Shown piece by piece: positions 46,749 through 58,004 of a stretch of DNA of 64,000 bases. Position numbers and translations under genes: made by a program. The stretch lies in contig OZ018338.1 in NCBI GenBank assembly GCA_963969495.1, forward strand, positions 43,620,301 through 43,684,300. Reading direction: 5' to 3'. This DNA comes from Ceratothoa steindachneri. Lineage: Eukaryota > Arthropoda > Malacostraca > Isopoda > Cymothoidae. Within the stretch, counting starts at the first letter, position 1. Every line of letters starts with the position of its first letter. The notes under the pieces are model-generated. The model saw only the letters and a list, made by a program, of their open reading frames with translations. It was not told where the DNA came from and searched no databases.

Positions 46749-47052
46749 GCTCTGAACGCTGAAAAGAAACCAAACTTCAAATCTTTCGTTTCCTTTGGCC
46801 TCGAGAAATCAGTATTAGAGATAGTGTCGAGGTATGCCTGTGAAGAACGGCTCAGAGTAAAGGCGCATACACAAGTACGGGCGGAGAGCCGACCAAGAGG
46901 CCGTCTGCGATATGCTTTGGAGCAATTAAAGGAGTGGAAGGCCGCCTCCTTGATTTTGAGTGCGTTTACGATTGGCCGGGATTTATCTAATCGCTCACCA
47001 AGTTGCAGATCAAGACCCCCAAATACAATTTTAATATATATAATAAACGGGG

Positions 47053-47057
<5 letters not shown>
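46749..47057. other. Unassigned block, GC-richer
   Basis: Opposing ORFs (46824-47144 +, 46718-47122 -) cover it and run into the adjoining TA array. The plus frame is basic (RLRYALEQLKEWKAASLIL) but not recognised. Confidence 0.3.

Positions 47058-47107
<50 letters not shown>
47058..47107. repeat. (TA)n microsatellite
   Basis: About 50 bp of pure TA. Confidence 0.98.
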
Positions 47108-47109
<2 letters not shown>

Positions 47110-47179
47110 AAAAGGGGTACAAATTGCTCTATAATGGTAGTTAATTGGACAGAGCTAAGTGGGGAGTGCAAAATTATCG

Positions 47180-47527
47180 TTAATTCGAAAAATTGATATT
47201 ATTTAAGTTTGAGCAGGGAGTCAATTCAGAAGGGGATGCAGGTAATGATTGGCAGTGGGTGCAATTAAGGGATTGAAACGCAAAAATCGCTTTACCTTGA
47301 AACTTAGACGAATTACTTCTGCGAGTTCTGACGCGGAGGACTCGTAGATGGGGGTTTGAGTACTTCTTGTTGAAGAACGAGATTTTCTCTGCTCCAGATA
47401 GATGGAATCTCAAACACGAGACGGTGCTGTGGCACGGCAGGGAGTCCCAGATATGGGGAACGCGAGTCTTAAAGGTGGATGCGAGATAAGGGAAGGCGCA
47501 CAGTTCTCCAGGAAGAAGGTAGCTCAA
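47180..47527 (-). pseudogene. Possible non-LTR C-terminal tail
   Basis: Open minus-strand frame of 115 codons with LPGELCAFPYLASTFKTRVP and HIWDSLPCHS, which resembles the R...WN.LP block near the end of Jockey/CR1-type ORF2, followed by a basic tail. Nothing upstream confirms it. Confidence 0.25.
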
Positions 47528-48360
47528 TAAGCTTTCCTCTGAACAGGGGCCAAAGCTTGAAGAAGGGCGATCTGCTGGTGAGATTTTAAAGAAGAGGTAC
47601 GACTCGAAGAGGGGTTGCGAGACTTCGCGAGGGAACAGTCAAACGGTTAGAACGGAGGGACTGGCAGACTCTCAAAATCCTCGAGGAAGGGCGGACGGAG
47701 GGTTAAATAGCCAGGTGGCTGATCCATTAGATTGCCCTAGGGCATCACCGTTCCCAGAGGATTTTCGGCTTCAGTCTATGCAAACTTATTTCGAGATAAC
47801 GAGTTGGATCGGACAGTGAAGTTTGCTTCAGGATATGGGGTTGAGTTTGTACGGCTGCGTTCGCGGTGGAAGGAAATGACTGTGAGGCATGGGGGCGAGA
47901 ATTCGGCTTTATTGCGGGGGAGGGAGAGCGCGGTGTGTCCCGCATAAGAAAATACAACCGGGTCGAGCCACTTAGAGCAGGACTGCTTCCTTCTCGATGA
48001 TTCTAAAATTCCCACGCCAAAGAGCCCGTGGTTTGTAGCGAAGGAAGGAGTATAAAAAGTAGTAAGTTCGAAAATGAATGCTAGGTTGCAAATGGAAAAT
48101 GCTTAATCTCTTTCCGTTTAGTCGTATAGTATAATTTGAAACAAAATAGTTTTAGTTAGTTATTGCCTGAGTCTCGAGCTATCCTTTTTCGTTGTTTCAT
48201 GTTTATAATATATTTTTTGTTGTTTTAAGGCGTTAAAACCGTTGTTTATACCCTTTCTAATGCTGGTATAGTTTCCTCATAACCCTTTTTCTTTTGTATA
48301 TTTGTGTATATATTTAACATAGCTGCTATAAAAAAGTAAAAAGTTTGTTAACTTACTTTT
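47528..48360. other. Spacer, nothing recognised
   Basis: GC-richer to about 48050, AT-rich after that; overlapping ORFs at 47745-48015 lack motifs. Confidence 0.4.
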
Positions 48361-48363
48361 TCT

Positions 48364-48830
48364 TTATATTACTTTTCTAAATTTTCCCGTGAAAATTTCT
48401 TCCTCTTCTTGGTCGAATTTTAGGTATATGCGGGGAAAAGGCAGTGTGATCTCCCCTTCTTCCTCTGAGGTATCTCCCATTTTCTCTTGTGTCTTTTTTA
48501 TTATTTTCTTAGCTCTTTCCTGAATTGTTTTGTTCATTGGTTTCATCTCAGTTTCTTAGTGAATGTCTCGTTGTCTTCTCATTTCTCTTCTTGTGTTGAT
48601 GATTATTAATACTGCTTGGTTTTGAATTTTTTGCAGTTAAATAATGTTTGGTTTGATATGGTGTACATAGGTATAACTGGATATAGGTACTATTACATGC
48701 TGGATGATGGCTTGATATGTTCTTCTTTTATTTTTTCAGTTGCATTGATTTGAGTCTGTAGACTAGTTTCTGTTACATGCTTGTTGCATTTTGCTCTGGT
48801 TATCGTTAATCCTAGTACTATGCCTCGTTT
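48364..48830 (-). pseudogene. Jockey-like RT tail, same family as 1826-2560
   Basis: Minus strand: NKRRTYQAIIQHVIVPISSY, LQKIQNQAVLIIINTRREMR, then KPMNKTIQERAKKIIKKTQE and an acidic end. The LQ(K/R)IQN(Q/K)A..(I)INTRR block is shared residue by residue with the 1826 relic, so the two are one family. Only the C-terminal connection survives; several stops. Confidence 0.75.
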
Positions 48831-48852
48831 GTATATGTATATCTTTCTTCTT

Positions 48853-48856
<4 letters not shown>

Positions 48857-48903
<47 letters not shown>
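48857..48903. repeat. (TA)n microsatellite
   Basis: About 47 bp of TA, 30 bp left of the inverted-arm element. Confidence 0.98.
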
Positions 48904-48906
<3 letters not shown>

Positions 48907-48977
48907 GATTTGTTCTTTGGGAATCTGATATATAGCAGGAATATGAAGACCCAGGTGATTATACTAATTATTTATTG

Positions 48978-49018
48978 GCCGGGCGTTTCGGACCTTTACA
49001 AGGACCATCTTCAGCGAC
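48978..49018 (-). ncRNA. Hammerhead ribozyme, left arm
   Basis: Minus strand: stem I GTCG (49015-49018), core CTGAAGA (49008-49014), stem II GGTCCTT/AAGGTCC with one U-U mismatch and loop GTA, GAAAC, then GCC where the cleavage triplet GTC is expected, and CGGC pairing with GTCG. The U to C change at the cleavage triplet probably inactivates this copy; the right-arm copy keeps GTC. Confidence 0.7.
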
Positions 49019-49474
49019 TATGTCAACTAATGAGAAGGGGAGAGAACATTAATTGATAACAGTTAAAAGAATGCATTAAATAATGGTTAAAAAAGCGAAA
49101 GAAGGCAAGTTAAAATAATAAAATTGACAATTATTAAAATTAATGTAAAAACACTAATAACAATATATAGAATTAAATAATACTACTCACTGTGATTTAA
49201 AAAAAAATAATAGAAAGTGAAATTATAAGATAAACTGACTTGAATATCACATATTAAAAGTTACTGGAGTAAACAAAAAATATTATTTTTTATTTTAAAT
49301 CACAATAGGTTATATTATTTAATTCTATATATTGTTTTAGTGTTTTTACATTAATTTTAATAATTGTCATTTTATTATTTTAACTTGCCTTCTTCCGCTT
49401 TTTCAGCCATTATTTAATGCATTCTTTTAACTGTTATCAATTAATGTTCCTTCCTCTTCTCATTAGTCGACATA

Positions 49475-49515
49475 GTCGCTGAAGATGGTCCTAGTAAAGG
49501 TCCGAAACGTCCGAC
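49475..49515 (+). ncRNA. Hammerhead ribozyme, right arm (intact core)
   Basis: Plus strand: stem I GTCG (49475-49478), core CTGAAGA (49479-49485), stem II based on GGTCC.. and ..GGTCC with an internal U-U mismatch, GAAAC (49504-49508), cleavage triplet GTC (49509-49511), CGAC (49512-49515) perfectly pairing with GTCG. Stem III is reduced to A-U and C-G with no loop bases, which suits cleavage as a dimer, a feature reported for Penelope-like hammerheads. All catalytic core bases are present. Confidence 0.82.
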
Positions 49516-49548
49516 CAATAAATGAAGACCCAGGTCTTCATATTCCTG

Positions 49549-49552
<4 letters not shown>

Positions 49553-49627
<75 letters not shown>
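49553..49627. repeat. (TA)n microsatellite
   Basis: Pure TA bridging the hammerhead element and the left end of mariner M5. Confidence 0.98.
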
Positions 49628-49629
<2 letters not shown>

Positions 49630-49708
49630 AGGTGTCCCAGGAAAAAGTTAACCGTATTTTGACTTAGTATAACTCAAAACTCATTAGAGATTCTTGAGTT
49701 CTGCAAAA

Positions 49709-50198
49709 CAAAACAAATTTAACAATTATTTATCTGTTAATTCTGGAAATTTCATTAAATTCCCTCTTACGATATTGATACCCTAATTGGTTTAGTGGAG
49801 GCTATCAAAATCATGTTTGCGCAAGGAAGTAAAATAATCAAACTTCGAAGTTTAAGATCAACAAATATATTTAAATCGATTTTTAACAAAAATACCTCTT
49901 CATATGGATAATACAAATTCATATTTTAATTTTCTAAGCACCGTTTTCTTCCACAAAACAAATTTAACAATTATTTATCTGTTAATTCTAGAAATTTCAT
50001 TAAATTCCCTCTTACGATATTGATACCCTAATTGGTTTAGTGGAGGCTATCAAAATCATGTTTGCGCAAGGAAGTAAAATAATCAAACTTCGAAGTTTAA
50101 GATCAACAAATATATTTAAATCGATTTTTAACAAAAATACCTCTTCATATGGATAATACAAATTCATATTTTAATTTTCTAAGCACCGTTTTCTTCCA
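49709..50198. repeat. 245-bp direct duplication inside mariner M5
   Basis: Copies 49709-49953 and 49954-50198 begin CAAAACAAATTTAACAATTA and end near CACCGTTTTCTTCCAC; I see only about one difference (CTGGAAA versus CTAGAAA). It duplicates part of the left inverted repeat plus the 3' flank of the transposase frame. Near identity means recent duplication or an assembly artefact. Confidence 0.93.
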
Positions 50199-50216
50199 CA
50201 TCTCCTCCATTTCTTT

Positions 50217-51310
50217 CTAAACACAGTTGAGCCTTTGATCGCATAGATTGAACAACTTTTTGATTAACTTGTGATTTTCCTTAAGTCTATTGACTTCACG
50301 TGTGATACTATCTTTTAACTGGTTGATGCTTTGTGGTGGAGTAGAATATGCTTTATTCTTTAGATATCCCCATAAGATATAACCACACAGTGTTAAGTCA
50401 AGGGATCTTGGGGGCCATTCAATTTCATAATTTAACGCGACAAGGCGGTTGTCAAACGTTTCTTTTAGTTTTGTTCTTACAGCAAGCTGTCTATGGGCTG
50501 GTGCACCGTCCTGGATCCACCAAAGTCTATTGAATTGATTGCCGTAAATATGGCGGAGTTCCGGGAAGATCCATTCGTTGATCATTCAAGTTATTCTCGT
50601 AAAACAATGGGCCGACAAGACAGCCATTCCCGCATATTCCGATCCACAGAGACACTTTCTGCTGACAAATACGTGTCAAAGTTGAATGCTGGGGAGTGGT
50701 TCAGCGGCGCAAATTACCGAATATTATGACTATTTACCTTTCCATTCATGAAAAAGGCTGCCTCGTCACCACTCGCAATGTCTTCCAAGAAACAAGCAGG
50801 TTTTTGGAGAAGCCATTCGACAAATCGTCTATGAAGAGGAAAATCAATTTCAAGAAGCTGGTGTCTTGCATGCATCTTATAGGGATGCCATTTTGAGTCA
50901 TGTTTAATAATGCGGTTAAATGATGACTTTGACAATTGTAACCCATTCTTTCTGACTGATACATGTGGATTTTAAAGAAGTTTCATCTGAACATTTTCGA
51001 TATTTTCTGCTGTTCTTATGGTTCTCATACGACCCGAACGACCTTTATTTAGATTTAAGCATGTTCCTTCATGTTGGTATTTGCGAACATTTTTCAAAAC
51101 TGTGGGCTTGCTTGGTGGGTGCCTACCTGGAAAACGTTGTTTCAATGAATCTTGTACTTGTTTAATACTGCCAGTCATAATTAAGTTTGTAACTACAAAT
51201 ACGCGTTGATCATTTGTTAACTGCTTGATTAAAAAGGTTCTATGGAAGTAAACATTTACACAGAAACGTTTTGATTTGTTTAGTAAGCAATAATGACGGG
51301 GCCATACCAC
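50217..51310 (-). pseudogene. Mariner-like transposase M5, three open segments
   Basis: Segment 51310-50972: QLTNDQRVFVVTNLIMTGSI, FPGRHPPSKPTVLKNVRKY, NLNKGRSGRMRTIRTAENI (paired HTH with linker). Segment 50935-50714: SSFNRIIKHDSKWHPYKMHA, SGDEAAFFMNGKVNSHNIR (Asp 1 in GDEA). Segment 50585-50217: MINEWIFPELRHIYG, WIQDGAPAHRQLAVR (Asp 2), IEWPPRSLDLTLCGYILWGY (Asp 3), then a helical tail to the stop at 50217. All three catalytic Asp residues survive; 36 residues separate Asp 2 and Asp 3. Breaks lie near 50970 and 50600-50715. The true start is probably internal to the first segment. Confidence 0.93.
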
Positions 51311-51578
51311 AGCGTGGCTGAAAACCGCCCTAAATTGGAGCCTAGCCTACCTAGGCTCCCTACGCTTCTCTTTTACTTCCTTGCGCAAACATATTTTTTG
51401 ATAGCTTCTACTAAACCCATTAGTATATCAATATCATAAAAGGAAATTTAATGGAATTTTCAGAATCAACAGATAAATAGTTGGTAAATAAAACACTTTT
51501 TGCAGGACCCAAAGATCTCCAATAACTTTTGAGTTATACTAATTCAAATTAGGGTTAACTTTTTTCTGGTACACCCGG

Positions 51579-51630
<52 letters not shown>

Positions 51631-51800
51631 ATGAGCGCAAGAGAATGATAAAATAAATCCCACACACTGTAAGAAAGAGAAAATGGAATAATTTTTCTTC
51701 GGAAATAGTTATTTCCTACTTCGAAAAAATCCGATCTGGGGTAAGATTCGAACCAAGCACACTGAGGCAGCGAGCAACCGCTTTGATCTCAATTAAATCA
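51579..51800 (-). repeat. tRNA-like SINE, copy S3, with (TA)n tail
   Basis: Minus strand: TTTAATTGAGATCAAAG.., TCGCTGCCTCAGTGTGC, GGTTCGAATCT (B-box-like, 51744-51754), body with ATTTCCGAAGAAAAATTATT and TTTATTTTATCATTCT, ending in the (TA)n at 51587-51627. The head 5' of TTTAATTGAG has lost the A box seen at 55143. Same order of blocks as the copy at 55135. Confidence 0.78.
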
Positions 51801-52229
51801 CCCCTTAGAGTTAGATGAAAAAATGAAAACCGAGTACAAGAATTTGAGGGAAAGGTGATAATTTTATCTTTTCATTTGCTTGAATAAGCGCAATATTAAG
51901 GGGATACCACATTCATTTTTTTAACTTTATAAAACGTTATATTATCATATATGAAATTACATCTCATTAAAAGCCCTTTTATTCCTGTAAAGGTTGTAAT
52001 AACCTAACGTGCTGTTTTTGAGACAGAAGGGGTTCTTTCAGAACCCCTCCTTGAAACCTGATATCATATAAATGGCTATAGAATTACTAAAGATTAAGCA
52101 TTCGAACTTAATTCAACTATAGGTTTTGTTCTCAGTGTTCTGAATGCCCTAGAATTTAGTTCAATCTATATTTGAATGATGCTAAAAATATAAACCATTT
52201 CTCAGGCGCCTTTTTTTTTAGCAAATATT
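51801..52229. other. Spacer, nothing recognised
   Basis: AT-rich, no supportable feature. Confidence 0.5.
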
Positions 52230-52590
52230 TAAAATCGCATGGTGTAGTTTTGCGTTTTGTTCACGAATCAACTTTATAAATCTACGGAGAATTTCCAAGA
52301 ATGTATAAAACTTTGCATTATTATAATTTTCACTATGTTTTAGTCATGTTGCTAAAACAAAATATATACTATAAAAAAGTAAATAAAATTTGCAATAAAA
52401 TTATATAAAAATCAATGGTGTAGTTTTTTTTCTCAAATTAACCTCAAATATCTAAGAAAACTTTTTCACGAATGTATACAATTTTGCATTATCTTAAATT
52501 TCACTAAATTATAGTCATGTTGCTAAAATGATAATTATACCATAAAAAAGTGCATAAAATTTGAAATAAAATGATATACAAAACACCCAA
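52230..52590 (+). repeat. About 176-bp imperfect tandem duplication
   Basis: ATGGTGTAGTTTT at about 52239 and 52415 begin two similar units that share GAATGTATA.AA.TTTGCATTAT, TAGTCATGTTGCTAAAA and ATAAAAAAGT blocks. Divergence is moderate, so this is old. Confidence 0.8.
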
Positions 52591-53435
52591 ATGTGAATTT
52601 TGAACGAAAGAATTTGAAAAGTGACTAATGAAAAAATGTGCTATCCAATTAATGAATGACTTTAGTGATTTAATAATTTTGTTTACATTTATAAGAAATA
52701 ATACCCATTAATATCAAATTTGATATTAAATTCACAATCATCCATATCTAAAAAAAAATGCCTCCCACTGAGAAACAATGTGCCCAAGATTGTGGTGGAG
52801 CTCATTTTATGGTGAACAATAAGATGCTGCAGATAAAAGTACATCTGTTAATTTTTAGAAATTACTCAGAGTACTTTATGTAAACTCTGAGTAGGTACTA
52901 AAAAAATCACTGAAAAATATTGAGTAAAAAATAATACATGTGAGGATTATTAGTAAAAGAAATTGACAAGGGTTTTACCACCATTTTTCACTAATTTAAA
53001 ATTACTTTTACTTCATTTTAGGGGAACTACAGTGTAACGTGGAATTCGATCCTAAATTAACTCTATTTCTCTCCTCCCCCACACATGCCCATATATGGTA
53101 GGAGGAATCGTCAAGAAGTTGGTAGAAAATGAAATAAAATAAAAACAAAAAGAAGTATAAATTTTAGTTTTCAACAAGCTCAATTGAGGTCAAATACTTC
53201 TGCAAGCAATCCTACCATCTCTATAAACCACCTATATAAAAAAGGGGACTCTGATAACTAAAACAAGTTTAAACAACTCTTTTAAACCTCATAAAAAAAC
53301 AGAACAAAAAGTTGGATGATCTAGCCCAACCTTAAAAACAGCACGAAAAACCCTGGTTTAATTTGTGCTATGCTACTAGAAGTGCGATTAGTAATTTTTT
53401 ACCTAATTTCAGCATAAAATATCTACTAAAATTAA
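52591..53435. other. AT-rich spacer, nothing recognised
   Basis: No ORF or repeat identified. Confidence 0.5.
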
Positions 53436-53439
53436 ATAT

Positions 53440-54350
53440 AATAAAATTACATACAACCACGGCATTCATGCCGCGTGCGAATCTGTTGCAGGTCTTCTGT
53501 ACAGTTCCCTTGGTTAACTGGCTGAAAACTGTGGTGATCCTGGACCAAAGCTAAGGGTTGGTAGTGAAGGGAGACTTTTTGGTGTTTCTCGCAACCACGC
53601 CGTACACATAATAGTCCAAGAAGTTTCAGCTCGGTTGTTAGGTGGTAATATATTTGGAGCGATGTGGTCAAAGAAATTATTTGAGAGTCAAGACTCGGTC
53701 CTCCTGCTTGTGTGTCATTGTACAAAGTCTTTCTGCCACACATACGGGCTTTCAGCAGTTACTTCCTGGATTAAGGCAACACCAACTCCTTCAGAGATTT
53801 TATGTAGCTCTCAGAAAAGATAAACGGGGGAATAAACTGGCACACACTCCTGAATACACCAAACACTACTATGTGGAGCGGAACTGTCTTCATGACTGTC
53901 GATAGATCTTGGGGAACAGCAAGGAAGCTGCTGTTTTGCGAGTTCACCTATCTGGTCCTGGTTAAATTTTTATCCCCTGAGAAGAACTTAAGCATGCCAC
54001 GGTTGAGGGTTTGATTCAGTTTGATCTCAAACTTTGTAATAAGTTCATTACGCTTGTCCTTCATCTTCTGCTACAGAAGATAACACTTTCTCAATTTGTA
54101 TGAGTAATAGCGGATACCATCATGCTATAACTGCCTAATGAGAGATTCTAACAGTCCCTTGTCCTTGACCTTTCACCTCAATGACTTGCTGGGATCTTTA
54201 TCGATGATGGCTTGGATCTCTGTGACAATCTCTCCGTATCAGACCGCTTAGAGTGAGGTTTCCGAGCAGCCGTACTTTCTAATCACAACCTGACGCATTT
54301 AACTCTGTCCTTATCTTCTTCACCGTCCTCAGATTGACACCAAAAGACGC
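53440..54350 (-). pseudogene. Mariner-like transposase relic M6, same lineage as M1
   Basis: Minus strand: DPSKSLRSKVKDKGLLES-like HTH text (about 54200), HDGIRYYSYKLRK, QKMKDKRNELITKFEIKLNQ, MLKFFSGDKN (expected FFSDEKNF; Asp 1 region shifted), VPQDLSTVMKTVPLHIVVFG, EVTAESPYVWQKDFVQ (Asp 2 kept as QKD), NNFFDHIAPNILPPNN and a C-terminal helical part. Motifs appear in several frames; many stops. Blocks match M1 (YVWKQE, FFSDEKKF, MVFGAV), so both descend from one family. Confidence 0.85.
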
Positions 54351-54484
54351 GAATTTTTGAAGTATTTAATTCATCCATGTTATTGCTTCCTTCCCAAAGG
54401 ATGCATACCTGAGTCTACTATGATAGGAGTAAGAGACGCAGGCTTAGAATTTATTGTGGCCAACGGTGGAAAATTACCTACTGC

Positions 54485-54489
<5 letters not shown>

Positions 54490-54527
<38 letters not shown>
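54490..54527. repeat. (TA)n microsatellite
   Basis: About 38 bp of TA; no SINE or transposon end recognised next to it. Confidence 0.97.
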
Positions 54528-54904
54528 GAGTATATCGTAGGTCAAGGTCAGATCCGTAACCTTCGCTCACCATGATCTGGCCAGATGGAGCGCGATAAAT
54601 CTTTGAGGGAATTTGAAACCACAAAGTGCGTGGGTATCAATAAAATTAAATAAGCGTGCGGTTGGCAAAATAAATATAACTTCTTAGAGATTCTGGGCAA
54701 AGAAACTGACAAAACAAAAATATACTTTACTATTTACAGGCAATTTAAAAAAATAAAAATAGATTCGCGAGGAACAACGGGAGGCGTATGGCGCACCTAC
54801 AAATAGCACACCAATTAAAAAAAAACAGGACACTAAATACACGACACAAGTACTTGCGAAGCCTACTTTTAGCGGTATGCTCTGGGGAGTTGGCGGAGAG
54901 AGAG

Positions 54905-55010
54905 ATTGAAAAATGTGAATATTTTCGAAGAAAAATTTCCCGTTTTCTGTTTCTTGCGGTTCGTTGGATTCATTTTCATCATTCTTTCGCCCATGAAAGA
55001 TTTATACATT
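54905..55010 (+). repeat. SINE tail fragment, copy S1
   Basis: GAATATTTTCGAAGAAAAATTTCCCG..TTGCGGTTCGTTGGATTCATTTTCATCATTC-type text matches the 3' body of the copies at 55135 and 51579. Head and TA tail are missing. Confidence 0.7.
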
Positions 55011-55134
55011 GTATATTTGCCACGTGTTTACCTCAATCCTCCTTTTCCCTCTGAATTCCCTATTAATTTTCTCTCTCTCTTTCATAGTAACGATCGACCT
55101 TGCTAAAAGCTTGTTTTTCGGAAGATTTTTCGGT

Positions 55135-55734
<600 letters not shown>

Positions 55735-55885
55735 TTAGCCTCGTTCGAGTCTATTCGCGAGCGACTCTACATCTCATTATGTCGGTTTGTTCCCGTTTTG
55801 CCTTTTTTTCATAATAGCATTGTAACTATTCTGCCGATTCTAACGAAATTTCAAACCCTTTTGTTGTTTTACATTGTCGTAGAGT
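55735..55885 (-). repeat. Family A repeat, 3' end copy
   Basis: Reverse complement shows AAACAACAAAAGGGTTTGAA, TTTCGTTAGAATCGGCAGAA and the terminus ACCGACATAATGAGATGTAG. Only the last unit and terminus are present. Confidence 0.85.
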
Positions 55886-57746
55886 CGAACGTCATGAAAC
55901 TGATTGTAGAAAAATAACTTTACTGTATACAAAGAAAATATTATTAGCAAAAGTAAATAAATCCTAATAATTAAGATGAGACCCGGGGTACCAAACAGGA
56001 GGGGGGGAGTAAAAATGACTAGACGGGGACGAGAGTCCGAGAGAGGATGTACGGTGATTGCTTCCAGGGAGGAGAGTGCAAATGATGGAGAGACTCACGT
56101 AAAGCCTAATTGGGTAGAAGCTTTGGATACGACGAGTAAGCGTGGCGCTGAGAAATGAACGAAGGAGTTATCCAGATTAAAACGAAGTCGATACACAAGT
56201 GATAGATGCCTGTCCGTGTCTATCGTCTGCCGGGCGGGAACTCTGGCCTTAGGCACGAGCAATGTCGGGTAGAGAGATGACGCCTAGCGTTCGTAGTTGG
56301 AAGCCGATGGGAGGCGGAGCATGGCGTACGAGACTGTACGTGGCTGCTAACCAAGACGGGGCTGTATGGTACTAATTTCGGCGAAAGTGGGGTGCCGGAG
56401 GCCCCCCAAAGGGGAAAGTGGATCTCATTAGACATGGTGCGACAGGGGTGGGGTGGAGGATATTCTCGGCGAACATCACAGGCTCGCGCGTAAGTCCTCG
56501 ACGCCGTAGGTCCGACGCCGATCAGGCGTCGCGACGGATGAAAAGGAAACCCAACAGAGATCACGCGACCGCGCCAAATTCTCGCTGCTACCTTGAGGCA
56601 TTTTTTTCAGGCTCCACTGGTAGACGTTGGGTTCTAGGGGTGAGGACGGGGGGGGAGTAACCTTCTCTCTCTGACATTTCCTTCCCTCCCCAGATGGAAC
56701 TTCCGAAGGAATTGACATCCTTCTAATATAGGGTAATTACACAAAATACAAAAGAGATGGTACCGGGTACTCTGCACAAAAATAAGTAAAATATAGGGGG
56801 CTCGGGAAATGCTCGGTATTCCTTTTACCGAACAACATTAAGTTAAAAAAATAATAGTAATAATAGCCTCTCCTGTAATTCATCTTATATTTCTTGGCAG
56901 AACTCGATTTTTCGGCAGATGACACTTGTGTTAGCCATGATTTGTGGGTGTACTCTTGCTTACAAATCCAACTTCCTTAGCGTAATGCTCCCAGCAGAAG
57001 TTACTAGCCGCTCTACCTCTTTATTTTATGTACAAATAACTGTGAATCCAAATATTTACAGATCAATAAATATGCATTGCACTACTTCTTGTGGTGAGCT
57101 ATTCCTTCCGTTGGGTATGAGTTTAAGGGAAAACCTTTTGAAGTCCGATAGGTTCATCTTCCCTGGGAGCCGTCCCCTCTCCGAAGAGAAGGGTTCTTCT
57201 ATCGATCTTCAGCTGTGGAGTCTTTATCCAGTCTCTACTAGTGGGATGAACCCCTCTATCTGTTCTAGTTCTATCTCGCCAACCTTCCAACTTTCGCACT
57301 CTCCTTGGTTACCCTACCTATCTGAACCTAGCCCTAACAGTGGTCCACAGTTGGGTTCTGGCTCGTGACTAAGAATCGGCCTTCCTTTTCTTTCCCCCTA
57401 AGGGCGTTTCCTGCAGGGGTTCACTATACCTTACTAACAACTTCAACTCAGACCCTGCCGGTGACCAAGTTGTGTAGTGCTAGGGAGACGTAAGTTTGAG
57501 GTAAAAAGTATGAATAAAGAGTCCAAAATTTAGAATAAGGAATAGCAACCCCTTCCTGGGGGCCACTTCGCTCAAAAGGAACAGGAGGAATCTCCAATCA
57601 GCCCCAGGAGCGCATATATTTCTTCTTAGAATTTTCTTGAGAAAGTCGTTTTTAGGTCCTAAAACTTTTCCTCCATTACCTGAGATAGCCTTTATGAATT
57701 CACAGCAAGAGAGCAAACGTACAGACTGAGTAATGCATCGAATCAA

Positions 57747-57750
<4 letters not shown>
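55886..57750. other. Unassigned block, GC-rich 55970-56700
   Basis: Opposing ORFs (55976-56158 +, 56220-56564 -, 56418-56660 +, 56476-56718 -) have no recognisable domain. The longest, 56919-57368 + (149 codons), starts with a weakly hydrophobic segment (MTLVLAMICGCTLA) and is Ser/Pro/Leu-rich later; it could be a small secreted protein or, more likely, chance. No function proposed. Confidence 0.3.

Positions 57751-57799
<49 letters not shown>
57751..57799. repeat. (TA)n microsatellite
   Basis: About 49 bp of pure TA. Confidence 0.98.
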
Positions 57800-57802
<3 letters not shown>

Positions 57803-58004
57803 AACAGAGAGGGATCACTGTGTAACACTGGTGATCAGGTAGTCGTAGAGAAAAGGGTACGGCAATAACTTGAAAGGGGATAGGAAGAGTTAATAGGTCG
57901 GTTGCTAGACACCGATGCGTGGTGTAGTTTGGTGTGTCTCAGGATGGTCATAAAGGAGATCGTGTCTGCATAGTCGGAAATGCTTTATTCATGATGCTCT
58001 TAAC

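Larger units (their letters stand above)
48935..49552. mobile_element. Hammerhead-bearing inverted-arm element (Penelope-like, non-coding)
   Basis: Arms 48935-49213 and 49285-49552 are reverse complements of about 270 bp: AGCAGGAATATGAAGACC at the left end, GGTCTTCATATTCCTGCT at the right end, with few indels. The about 70-bp centre has no ORF. Each arm holds a hammerhead ribozyme. The layout equals the inverted terminal repeats of the Penelope-like element at 22409 without its coding part, so it may be a non-autonomous or collapsed derivative (inference). Confidence 0.85.
49628..51578 (-). mobile_element. Mariner-like element M5, complete ends, about 200-bp inverted repeats
   Basis: Left end CAAGGTGTCCCAGGAAAAAG and the reverse complement of the right end CCGGGTGTACCAGAAAAAAG; similarity continues through GTTAACC, AGTATAACTCAAAA, a TATTTATCTGTT block and CTATCAAAA to GTTTGCGCAAGG, i.e. 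49628-49828 against 51385-51578. TA flanks both ends and both flanks are (TA)n arrays. Length 1951 bp, with a 245-bp internal duplication and a minus-strand transposase relic. Confidence 0.93.

Noticed and set aside
56919..57368. 149-codon plus-strand ORF as a secreted protein gene
   Set aside because: A weak hydrophobic start only; no motif, no splice or promoter context, and similar-length ORFs occur by chance in the surrounding GC-richer block.
57800..57822. GAGGGATCACTG resembling the Tigger terminal repeat
   Set aside because: Only about 12 bp match, no further inverted-repeat similarity and no partner end within the expected distance.
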